DNA from: Gemmatales bacterium
Lineage (GTDB): Bacteria; Planctomycetota; Planctomycetia; Gemmatales; HRBIN36
DNA length: 60,495 nt
Assembly (NCBI GenBank): GCA_025060195.1
Contig: JANXCQ010000026.1
Coordinates: 1-60,495 of the forward strand
Reading direction: 5' to 3'
Positions within the stretch are counted from its first letter, which is position 1; each line of letters begins with the position of its first letter. Below are positions 37,955 through 47,017 of this stretch, one piece after another. A program made the position numbers and the translations under genes. The notes beneath the pieces are model-generated. The model worked only from the letters and a program-made list of their open reading frames with translations, was not told the origin of the DNA and searched no databases.

Positions 37955-39565
37955 CTATTTTTTCTCCAGCGGAGCAAAACGAGCGATGATGACGCGGGCT
38001 GTGCGTAAGCCATCCACGGCAGCGCTGACGATACCCCCCGCGTAACCCGCACCTTCCCCGATGGGATAAATGCCATCGAATCCAGGACACATGCGCGTTT
38101 GTTCGTCGCGCATAATGCGGACCGGGGAGCTACCGCGAGCTTCCGGGCCGACCAACGTGGCATCCCGGAGGAATAAGCCGTGCCAGCGGCGGTCCAGGAT
38201 GGGCAAACCCCGTTGCAGGGCGCGAAGCACCATGACGGGGACTAGCTCGGCTATGTCGGCCGGCACGACGCCGCGTCGGTAGCTGCACGGTATTTTTCCC
38301 CGCGAGGGCCGACCTGCCAAAAAGTCGCGGGCCCATTGGATGGGACAGTAGTACTGTCGTCGGCCCAATTCCCATGCGCGCCGCTCGAAACGACGCTGTA
38401 ATTCAACTCCCGCCAGGGGGTGCTCAGAACCGAAATGGTGCGGCTCCAAGGTGACCACTAAACCGCTATTAGCGAAAGGCGAATCGCGCCGAGAGTAGCT
38501 CATACCGTTGGTGCAGAAATGTCCTGGTTCGGACACGCTAGGAATAACATGCCCGCCGGCACACATGCAAAACGAATATAAGTCCAATTGGCCGTGGACG
38601 ATGACGTTGTAGTCGGCGGCTCCGAGTTGGGCTTCGAGCGGAACACCACCGTATTGAAAGCGGTTGACGTTTTCCTGGGGCTGTTCGATGCGCACGCCAA
38701 ACTGGAATGGTTTGGGGACGAGGGGCAACCCTCGCCGCAGCAGCATGGCATACGTATCGCGGGCACTGTGGCCAATGGCCAGGACCACGACCTGAGCGGG
38801 GATGTAGCCAGAAGTCGTGCAAACTCCGCGAATTCGCCCGTCAATAATGTCGAGATCGTCCACGCGACACTGAAAGCGAAAGGTCCCGCCAAACCGTTCA
38901 ATACGCTGCCGTAAGGCCTTAACCACGGCAGGCAGCCGATTGCTCCCCAAATGCGGACGATACTCGTATACCAGGGAGGGCTTACCTTTGCACTCGGCAA
39001 AAAGTTCCAAGATGCGGCGTACGTCGGGGCCGGAGTTGCGGCAGGTAAGCTTACCGTCGCTAAAGGTCCCGGCCCCGCCCTCACCGAAAAGATAATTGCT
39101 CTCGGGATCGTGAGGTCCGCCCGCGTCAAAGCGGCGAATGTCGTGGATACGCTCCCGCACGGGCTTGCCGCGTTCCAGCACGATGGGACGGTATCCATAT
39201 TGCGCCAGGAAGTACGCAGCCGCTAATCCCGCAGGACCCGAGCCTACGATCACGGGGGGATGTTGTAGTGGTTCCTTACCCGGATCAGGCATGCTAAACG
39301 GTGGTTCCACATAAGGTTCAACAACCACAGAATTGAGAGTTCGCGGCGCACCGTCGAAGCGACCCTGCAAATCGTCGGCCAAGTTCACCTCAACGGAGTA
39401 CACAAAAGCTAAATCCTGCTTATCGCGGGCGTCCAGGCTCTTACGTAAAATCCGCCAGTGCAGAATGTCCTCGCGGCGTATTCCAAGCACTTGGGCCACA
39501 CGCTCAGGAAGCCCTTGCTCACTATCATTCAAACCCAGCCGCAGATTACGCACCCGCAGCGCCAT
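37955..39565 (-). CDS. FAD-dependent dehydrogenase, COG2509 family
   Basis: 536 residues. A 100-residue N-terminal domain (LRVRNLRLGLNDSEQGLPERVAQVLGI, placed at ~2-30, and HWRILRKSLDARDK) is typical of COG2509. The FAD fold is VIVGSGPAGLAAAYFL near residue 107, then VLERGKPVRERIHDI, FGEGGAGTFSDGKL, VVLAIGHSARDTYAML and the C-terminal YPIGEGAGYAGGIVSAAVDG. The family is widespread but its substrate is unknown. Tail-to-tail with lutB, so not part of that operon. Confidence 0.9.
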   Translation of the reverse strand: MALRVRNLRLGLNDSEQGLPERVAQVLGIRREDILHWRILRKSLDARDKQDLAFVYSVEVNLADDLQGRFDGAPRTLNSVVVEPYVEPPFSMPDPGKEPLQHPPVIVGSGPAGLAAAYFLAQYGYRPIVLERGKPVRERIHDIRRFDAGGPHDPESNYLFGEGGAGTFSDGKLTCRNSGPDVRRILELFAECKGKPSLVYEYRPHLGSNRLPAVVKALRQRIERFGGTFRFQCRVDDLDIIDGRIRGVCTTSGYIPAQVVVLAIGHSARDTYAMLLRRGLPLVPKPFQFGVRIEQPQENVNRFQYGGVPLEAQLGAADYNVIVHGQLDLYSFCMCAGGHVIPSVSEPGHFCTNGMSYSRRDSPFANSGLVVTLEPHHFGSEHPLAGVELQRRFERRAWELGRRQYYCPIQWARDFLAGRPSRGKIPCSYRRGVVPADIAELVPVMVLRALQRGLPILDRRWHGLFLRDATLVGPEARGSSPVRIMRDEQTRMCPGFDGIYPIGEGAGYAGGIVSAAVDGLRTARVIIARFAPLEKK

Positions 39566-39963
39566 AATCCTGCGCCTAACAATAACCTAGTTTCCCCACG
39601 ACCTCTCCAAGAAAGCTCACGCGGCTAGAAGCCGTTGCCAAGCTTCCCCGTAATCCGCATGCACAAGCGTGGGCATCACCATTATAACCGCCGCTAGGCT
39701 CATCGTTTCCTTTACGCGATTCATGCGATCTTTCTGGCAAGGCAAGCCAAAGTTGTGACCCGGCGGGAAGGAAAACACTGTTTATTAGCAAGGTTGGGCT
39801 ACGCGCACTACCTGCTAATCATAACGCCTCCAAGCCGTGAGAGAGATACGTTGCGCTCCACCACTAATTACGTCCTAACCTTCGGGCAACGACCAGACCG
39901 CGAAGCTCATGACGCTTTCTGCCCATCGGCGAAACTGGGCGCCAATTTTCAGGAGGTATCGCG
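39566..39963. other. Divergent intergenic region
   Basis: 398 bases between the COG2509 gene (minus) and LRR copy C (plus). No gene seen; an AGGAGG about 7 nt before 39964 serves LRR copy C. Confidence 0.4.
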
Positions 39964-41810
39964 ATGAGATTGCTCACAATTGTGCGAGGCTTGGCATGTA
40001 TGATGACAACTCCAGTAACATTCGTTTTCCTACTGGCCCCGATGGCCAAGGCTGAGAAGAAACCGCCTGAAATCCCGGAGCAGATACGTAAAGCTTGGGA
40101 AGATGCAGGAGCCTGGGTCGGTTGGATCGGTTGGCATCATATACTAGGCATCTACACCTTCAGCGAAGATCCGACCGAGCTGAGCACGGAGACACTGCTC
40201 CCTGCTTTCAAGATCCCAAACTGGCGTCCCAAGGTCCTAGCCCGATTGCCCAAGCCGGAAATTCCCTTTGGACTGGACTTGTCGGAGAGCGATCTGACTG
40301 ATGAAGGGTTAGAGGAAATCAGGAATCTCAAGTCCCTCCACGCACTTCTGTTGCAAGGCAACCGTCAACTCACCAGTACCGCGGGCAAATCACTCGAAAC
40401 TCTCGAAAACTTAAAAATCTTGGTGCTGCGCTTCACTAAAGCTACGCCGTCCATTGTTACCCATATCACTCATTTGCGGCATCTGGAGGTGTTATATCTC
40501 GACAGTGTTGACCGAAAATCATTCCAGGAAATCACTAAGCTCTCCGAGCTTCGAAAGCTTTGGTTGGGCGAGCCTTGGCAACGATTTGAGCTAGATGTAA
40601 CAGACATTGCCCGGTTGGCGAAGCTCAAGAGGTTGCAAAGCCTCCGGATAGATTTTTGGGAACCATCTCTGAAGGATTTGGAAGCACTTCCTGTTGAACT
40701 TAGGCGATTCTTCGCATGCTATTATCTTTACGACGACAGAGCGTTAGAGAAGTACTCACCATTCTTTGAAGACATAGTGTCTCTATCACTGTCTGATAAA
40801 CCAATCACCGACCAGGGATTGGCTCATATTAGGCGCCTGCGGAATCTGCAGCATTTGCATCTCCGTAATCTTCAGATCTCCGACGAAGGACTAAAGCACC
40901 TAACTGGCTTGAAGAATCTAAGCACACTCCGGCTCGACGGGATAAGAATTTCTGGTAAGGGCTTGGCTTACTTAGTGGGCTTAGGAAGGCTCAGGACGCT
41001 TTATGTAATCAATTGTACACTTTCGGAAGAGGGTTTCAGAAATCTAGGCAAGTTAACGCAGTTAGAAGAATTGTATTTCAGCGGTGTGGAATTAGGTGAA
41101 AAGGAGTTTCAACACTTGGCTAACCTCAGCAATCTCCGAGAGTTAAGCCTACATAATGCTAAGATCAGCTCTTCCGCTCTGAAGCACTTAGCTCCCTAAG
41201 ACAGCTAAGAAGTTTAGATATTTCTTCCACAGCCATTGACGACGATGTATTCGATGCATTGGCTGAAATCAAAAACTTGCGCCGATTAAGACTTAGATCG
41301 ACAGCAATTACTGGAAAGGGCATCTCCAAACTGGCGGCGATACCTCGTCTTGAGAGTTTGGAACTAACAGAAACACGCATGACGGAGGACGCTGTTCTCG
41401 AACTGGGACAGCTGCCCAATTTACAAAAATTAGTGATAACATCTGAGGCATTAACGGAGCGAGGATTTCAAGCGCTGGCAAAGTTGAGGCAGTTACAGAC
41501 TCTAAGCATTAATGTACCTCAACCTCCGCTGAGGTACTTAGCTCACATAAGCCAGCTACCGAACCTGCGAAGCCTAACTCTGCTATCGGTGGAGCCGCTC
41601 GACCGCCAGGGCGCTCAGCAATTGGCTAATTTACGAGAAACACTGGTGGAGTTGGAATTTATATTCTCTGATGTGCTGGATGAGGCTATTCCGGAGTTGG
41701 CCAAACTAACGAAACTCAGGAAGTTGACCTTTGGCTTATGTAAAGTCTCCTATACGGGCCTCAAGGAATTGCGGAAAACCCTAGTGGCATGCCAAGTCAA
41801 GACTGAATAG
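39964..41810 (+). pseudogene. LRR protein (copy C), single frameshift
   Basis: ATG 39964 has AGGAGG upstream and a signal peptide (MMTTPVTFVFLLAPMAKA). The shared module follows: IPEQIRKAWEDAGAWVGWIGW, LLPAFKIPNWRPKVLARL, PKPEIPFGLDL. About 12 divergent LRRs run to KHLAP, then TAA at 41197-41199. The same repeat pattern resumes at once in another frame (LRQLRSLDISSTAI...) and runs to the natural end at 41808-41810. A one-base loss in the CCC at 41194-41196 region explains it. More divergent and less GC-rich than copies A and B. Either a recent pseudogene or a homopolymer error. Confidence 0.8.
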
Positions 41811-41852
41811 CCGTGTCCCAGGTTTGGGTATGCGGGCTGGTGCTCCGTAAAG

Positions 41853-43016
41853 TTAGCGGCCCCAGGTGCGACGGATACGTCGTCCTGCACGGAAACTTTC
41901 CAACACACCCGTCGCTAAATTGTCCACGGAGCAATAGACCGCTGTGCCCCGACAGGCCGCGGCCAGGCGTTGCACGAAGCGAGTTAGACCAAAATAAAAC
42001 GGGTCGTCCACCAGGGCTACGGTGCTGATGTGGATGCCTTCCAAGTGGCAGCGGACCGCTTCTTCGATGGTCAATCGGGCGGTTTTTTCGGAGGGTGGAT
42101 AAATGAGAACCACCTCACGGCCTTCTAGGTGCGCAGTGGGTTCGCCATCGGTGATACACAAAATTTGCCGATTGGCACATCCAGTGCGTCGCAGCCGTTC
42201 GCGAGCGACCCGCAGGGCAGCATGAATGTTCGTGAAATGTTCAGGAACATGCCGCGGCGGATGGTCCAGCGAGATCCGCAGATACACTCGGCTATCAAAG
42301 ATGCTCACTTCCTTTGGCGTCGCCAGGAGCAAAGCCCGATCCGACAAAGGCGTAGTGAAGGTGTAAAAACCGATGATTTCTAAATAATCTTCGGGATACT
42401 GTTGGCGGATCAGTTCCCTTAAGGCTAAGGCGACGCGCTTCGCTTGCAAAAACTTACCATAACGTCCCATGGAACCGCTCATGTCCAACAACATAACTGT
42501 AGCGCATCGGCTGGCATGCCAAGTTTCATACACGACGAAATCTTCCTCGGCCAAATGGATGCCTCGATGGCCCGTTGCTCCGGGAAAGTTCTGCGCTTGG
42601 CGTCTGAGAGCATTCCTGAGGGTTTGGTGTGGCTCGACGAGCGACAGGGGATCGCCGAATTGATAGGGGCGCGTTTCTTCGGGCTGGATTTCCCCGCTAC
42701 CGCGCCATGCGGTCTCATGTCGGCCAGGGGCATCTCGTTGGGGAGCGTTGAATAATTCCTGCAACGCTTTCTGCGCAATACGCCGCTGACCTTTGAGAGT
42801 CACAAGGAGGCGTCCACGTTCATCCTTATCAAGGTAACCTTCCCGGATGAGTTGCTCCACTAAAGAACGGTCTTCTTCGGGTAGCCTCTGCAGGTAGCGC
42901 AGGAGGTGCTCTCCGTGTTCGAGTAAATGCTCACTAAGATGATCAAACAGCCGCTCGCCGCTGAGCGGTTGGAAAGCATGTTCTGGCTGGTAGCGTTGAA
43001 ACTCGAATAAAGGCAC
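41853..43016 (-). CDS. von Willebrand factor A (VWA) domain protein
   Basis: 387 residues. Residues ~1-165 are an uncharacterised leader including RDAPGRHETAWRGSGEIQP and YQFGDPLSLV. The VWA domain begins at VMLLDMSGSMGRYGKF, giving the metal-ion-dependent adhesion site D-x-S-G-S near residue 190; a conserved Thr (THE/TFT region) and ITDGEPTAHLEG supply the rest. Cytoplasmic (no signal). In this arrangement VWA proteins often act with a MoxR-type AAA ATPase, but none is adjacent. It lies 57 nt downstream of the FHA-GAF-PP2C gene, same strand, so may be cotranscribed. Confidence 0.88.
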   Translation of the reverse strand: MPLFEFQRYQPEHAFQPLSGERLFDHLSEHLLEHGEHLLRYLQRLPEEDRSLVEQLIREGYLDKDERGRLLVTLKGQRRIAQKALQELFNAPQRDAPGRHETAWRGSGEIQPEETRPYQFGDPLSLVEPHQTLRNALRRQAQNFPGATGHRGIHLAEEDFVVYETWHASRCATVMLLDMSGSMGRYGKFLQAKRVALALRELIRQQYPEDYLEIIGFYTFTTPLSDRALLLATPKEVSIFDSRVYLRISLDHPPRHVPEHFTNIHAALRVARERLRRTGCANRQILCITDGEPTAHLEGREVVLIYPPSEKTARLTIEEAVRCHLEGIHISTVALVDDPFYFGLTRFVQRLAAACRGTAVYCSVDNLATGVLESFRAGRRIRRTWGR

Positions 43017-43073
43017 GGTGGTCAGTCCCTTGTTTCAGATGGGCAAAGTCCCCCTAAAAGACTACTTGGGCAA

Positions 43074-44774
43074 CTAAGCTTGGGCCGTGACACGGCGCCC
43101 GATGGCAAGCAAAGTCATGTCGTCGTGCTGATGAGTCTGGCCCAAGCAGAATTGTTCGACGGCCTTGATCAAGTGCTTAGCCCCTTGACTGGCCGACCCA
43201 GGCGGGGCAGTTTGCACGGCCCGTTGAATGCGCTCCTGACCGAAACGCTCGCCCTGTGCACTAGTTGCATCCAGAATACCGTCGCTGAAAATGTATAAGA
43301 CATCTCCTGGTTGGAAAGTCACTTCGCACGCGGTATAAGGCATCTCCGCATCAATACCCAACGGTAATCCGATAAAATCGCCGCTTGCCACCTCTTCCAC
43401 CCGATCAGTCTGGTTTCGCCGTAACACCGCAGGCAAATGTCCCGCATTGACCATGGTCAAGCGATGCTGCTTCGGGTCGAGCCAAGACAGGGACAAGGTG
43501 ACGAATCGGTCGGCTAAGCCTGCCTGGAGCAGCGACTCGTTGATTTTCTGCATCACGACGGTCGGGTCGGAATGACTAAGCACACAATAACGAACATCGG
43601 CGGTCATGCGGGCCATGAGCAGTGCTGCCGCCACTCCCTTCCCTGCGACATCCCCGACTGCCAACACCCATCGGCCGTCGGGTAACGGAAATACGGCATA
43701 GAAATCCCCACCGACGAATCGCGCCGCCTTGTAATATGCGAAGAACTCGTACTCGGGCAACTGCGGCAACTGAGAGGGAAGCAGGATCGCTTGCACTTGT
43801 CGGGCAAACTCCATTTCGCGTTCCAATCGTTCCCTGGCCACGCGGTCTTCATGCAAGGCGGCATTGTCGAGCGCTAACGCCACCTGATTGCACACCAAAA
43901 TCAGCAACTGCAAGTCTTCTTCTGTAAACTGTTTCATCCGATCCTGGGTATCCAGCTGAATCACGGCCAAAATTTTACCGTCGGGATTGCGTGCCGGGGC
44001 GCAGATGACCGAACGAATAGTAAAGTCGGCAATACTTTCGCTACCCCGGAACTGCGAAGCAGTGCTGGCGTCTTCGCACAAAAAAGCCTCGCCCGTGCGT
44101 GCGCATTCCTCGATGATGGTGCGAGAGGGTCGCGCGTTTTCCTCATCTTTGGCACGACGACATTTCTTGGCACGCACCATCCATCGAGAGCGGCTTTCGT
44201 CGGGCAGCACTAAGAAGGCCCGATCGGCCTGACGGAATACTTGAAACAGACTATCGAGAATCTCAGGCAACAGCTTGTTCAATTCCAAAGTGCGGCTGAT
44301 GCGATTGCTGATATCCAGCAGAATCTTGAACCGCTCCGCAGGCTGGGTCTGCAAGAAAAGGAAACTTGATTCATCCTTGACGGCCAAACGGGACACCAGC
44401 GTGGACGTCGTATTAGCCTCTTCCGGCGCTTCAGCTGGCTCCGGACGAAACTCGTCAGGTAACGGTTCCCGCACCTTATCATCCAGGAATTGCAACCGTA
44501 AGTCGCAAATACGAATCTCATCCTTGTGGCGCAACCGCACGGGAACCTGAGGTTCCAAAGTGCGACCGTTCACGATGGTTTTGTTGCGGCTCCCCAAGTC
44601 CTTGATATAATATTCTCCTGACCCCTGGCGAAACACCTCGGCATGCTCGCGGCTCACCGCCGGGCTGGGCACCACCAAATGACAACTCGGATTGCGCCCG
44701 ATGATGAACGAGTTTTCTTTGAGTTCGTAGCGAGCACCTACGTTCGATCCGCGAACCACTACTAGTGCTGCCAT
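43074..44774 (-). CDS. FHA-GAF-PP2C (SpoIIE) signalling phosphatase
   Basis: 566 residues with three domains. FHA at ~1-95 (FIIGRNPSCHLVVPSPAVSREHAEV, phosphothreonine-binding R and S, SRNKTIVNG); GAF at ~150-310 (LLDISNRISRTLELNKLL, GKILAVIQLDTQDRMKQF); and a SpoIIE/PP2C phosphatase at ~350-560 (FVGGDFYAVFPLPDGRW, VLAVGDVAGKGVAAALLMA, LYIFSDGILDATSAQGERFG) with conserved Asp metal ligands. Probably dephosphorylates an anti-sigma antagonist or similar Ser protein. The N-terminal FHA would bind a kinase product; the window has a Ser/Thr kinase gene at 54509. Confidence 0.93.
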   Translation of the reverse strand: MAALVVVRGSNVGARYELKENSFIIGRNPSCHLVVPSPAVSREHAEVFRQGSGEYYIKDLGSRNKTIVNGRTLEPQVPVRLRHKDEIRICDLRLQFLDDKVREPLPDEFRPEPAEAPEEANTTSTLVSRLAVKDESSFLFLQTQPAERFKILLDISNRISRTLELNKLLPEILDSLFQVFRQADRAFLVLPDESRSRWMVRAKKCRRAKDEENARPSRTIIEECARTGEAFLCEDASTASQFRGSESIADFTIRSVICAPARNPDGKILAVIQLDTQDRMKQFTEEDLQLLILVCNQVALALDNAALHEDRVARERLEREMEFARQVQAILLPSQLPQLPEYEFFAYYKAARFVGGDFYAVFPLPDGRWVLAVGDVAGKGVAAALLMARMTADVRYCVLSHSDPTVVMQKINESLLQAGLADRFVTLSLSWLDPKQHRLTMVNAGHLPAVLRRNQTDRVEEVASGDFIGLPLGIDAEMPYTACEVTFQPGDVLYIFSDGILDATSAQGERFGQERIQRAVQTAPPGSASQGAKHLIKAVEQFCLGQTHQHDDMTLLAIGRRVTAQA

Positions 44775-44953
44775 GGCTAGTTTCCCTACGCGTACAACCC
44801 CGACAGGCTGACAAATGCAATTCTACCGCGATTTTAGCTGAGCAGGGCCATGCGCGTCAAGAATCCGGCCGGGAGCTCGACCGGGCATGTTGGCGGCGAA
44901 TTGTAGGAACAATGTGTGATTCGGTTGTGCTCGTGATGCCGAACAAGCTCGGT

Positions 44954-46777
44954 TTAGAAGAGACCATGCACGGCTACCTGGAAGAGTCGATCAAATTCCC
45001 GCAGTGTTTCTTTCGGTGCCCAAAATTCTAATTCCAGTCCCTCGCGTCGTACTCGCAACCCGAGGCTAAAGAAAGCAGACTTAGCTTCCGGGTAGACTTC
45101 CTTAGGAATTAGATTACCCAAGCCTTGGGCATTGGCCGCTTTTTCGATGCTTTCCAAGATATAACGCCACAGGCCACTGAATTGCAGCATGGCTAAGCCG
45201 CTGAGCGTTTCGCCCAAGGGTTGGCGGTGGCGCTGCAAGATGGCATTTTCGGCACAGACGCGCCCTTCGCGGTAATCACGCAACCAGCGTTCGGCCTCCT
45301 GTACGTCGCGGGTACTGATGAGAAACAATCGGCGGTCATCAGCCACGAGCCACAGCGTCCATTGGTGTCCCACGAGATAACGCAATATAGCTTCCTCGGC
45401 CTGTCCTGCTGGGCCGTGCGCACCGATGAGAGCACCCCACTTGATTTCCAGTTCGATGCGACTGGCCGGCAGATCGAGAAGCTTCCCCGCCTCGGCCTGC
45501 GCCTCCAGCCGCACTTCGGGAACTGAGGTGTGCCTGGCTAGCGTATCCAACCAGCGAAACAGGCCTTGCCGCGCTTGTTCTGGCCTCTCGGCTTCCAGAA
45601 TAAGCATACCGCGGGAGCGTGTGTCCAGGGCCCAGATAAACCGCTGTAATCGGCTATCGAGCACTTGCTTGATCGCGTCGGCCAGTTGTCGCTCAGCTTC
45701 GGGAAATTTTTTCGCCGCCCGGTTTCCTGCCTGCAAAATAGTCCGATGGTAGCGCCGCAAAAACGGCTCTAAGCTCAGTGCCGTGGGCAGGTAGCCGTAA
45801 TAAATCATCCCGTCGGGCATGCAATTCAGATCGGTAGCCTTGTCCAACCGGCTAGCGGCGAGGGTTTGTTCCAGGGTCGAATGGGGCTTCGGTCGCAGCG
45901 AGACGTGGACTCGCGCGCCTTCTTTTTCCAGCTGCCCCGTAATTACGCAGTGTTCCACTTCCTCACCGAAGGTGAACAAATCAACAACCGTGGTAACCAG
46001 GGCAACTGCCGCCTGTTCCGAATATTCCCCTGGAGAGGCTTCTGAGGAGCCCCGCAGGAACTCCAGGTCGTTGCGGATCTGTTCGACCACGGCCGAGAGT
46101 TTGACGTAAAACGCTAAGTCGGCTTGAATCCAACGCTGGATCTCCTGTTCGGTGAGCCGTTGGGCCAGCGGTGGCAACGGCTTCTGCTCGGGCGAAACAA
46201 CCAGTAGCTTGGCAAGAGCCTCCACGGGAGTCAGCAGGACATAGCCGCCCCGTGGCACTATGAAGACTTCCTGCTCAGCGATGACCGTGCGGTGACAGCC
46301 CAGCGGATGGGGCCGCAGTTCCTTCCGCTCCTCGGCCAGCAAAAAACTGCGCAGAAAGGCGTCGCCGTCGCGCACGGGTAAGCCGACGATGATCGAGGGA
46401 GGGGCCTGCCGAAGGTCGCGCCAACGCATCACTGCGAAGAAAACCGCCCGCTCGCCGTCCAGTTCCTTCCGCTCTCGATTTTCGAGAAACGCCCTCACTT
46501 GCTCGTCGAGCGTCTGGCGTGTCATTTCCGCAGCCGCGGGCATACACTCACGAAGAAACGTATGTAGGCGTTGGCGAAAACCATCCAGGCCGCGAATTTG
46601 GAATAAACCTTCCACCTGTTCGGGCACGAGGTCGAGCGGGGAAAGCGCCTGGGGCAAGGGCGGCGCTTTGGCCTGACCCTCCAACCGAGTGGGCGCCACT
46701 AGGATAGCCCAGCCAAACACAGTCACGAGGGACAGCATCCAGCCCGCTCCACCAACCCAATTGGACACGCTAGTCAT
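44954..46777 (-). CDS. Large secreted hypothetical protein
   Basis: About 607 residues. I start at the ATG complementary to 46775-46777, which has GGGAG about 8 nt upstream, instead of 46822. The signal peptide is AGWMLSLVTVFGWAILVA. The remaining ~570 residues have no recognised domain; the alternation of short strands and helices (FFAVMRWRDLRQAPPSIIVG, VFIVPRGGYVLLTPVEALAKLL, TLWLVADDRRLFLIST) recalls planctomycete DUF3352-like periplasmic proteins, but I would not assign it. Single gene. Confidence 0.7.
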   Translation of the reverse strand: MTSVSNWVGGAGWMLSLVTVFGWAILVAPTRLEGQAKAPPLPQALSPLDLVPEQVEGLFQIRGLDGFRQRLHTFLRECMPAAAEMTRQTLDEQVRAFLENRERKELDGERAVFFAVMRWRDLRQAPPSIIVGLPVRDGDAFLRSFLLAEERKELRPHPLGCHRTVIAEQEVFIVPRGGYVLLTPVEALAKLLVVSPEQKPLPPLAQRLTEQEIQRWIQADLAFYVKLSAVVEQIRNDLEFLRGSSEASPGEYSEQAAVALVTTVVDLFTFGEEVEHCVITGQLEKEGARVHVSLRPKPHSTLEQTLAASRLDKATDLNCMPDGMIYYGYLPTALSLEPFLRRYHRTILQAGNRAAKKFPEAERQLADAIKQVLDSRLQRFIWALDTRSRGMLILEAERPEQARQGLFRWLDTLARHTSVPEVRLEAQAEAGKLLDLPASRIELEIKWGALIGAHGPAGQAEEAILRYLVGHQWTLWLVADDRRLFLISTRDVQEAERWLRDYREGRVCAENAILQRHRQPLGETLSGLAMLQFSGLWRYILESIEKAANAQGLGNLIPKEVYPEAKSAFFSLGLRVRREGLELEFWAPKETLREFDRLFQVAVHGLF

Positions 46778-47017
46778 AGCTTCGCTCCCGTGGTTCCTAT
46801 TGCTGACGCTTCCGCGGTTCATAACCAGCGACGTTTGCCACTTTCTTCATTGTAGCCCCAGGCACAGTAGTGATTACAAGCTGGAAACGACCGTGCAATT
46901 TTCACCTGCACTTTGCACAATAATTCGCCTGGGATTCTGAGAACATGCTACCATAATGGTGCGTGGGAAGACGACTTGAACTGTGTGGAGATAAGCTCGC
47001 CGGATGCCCGATTGCTT

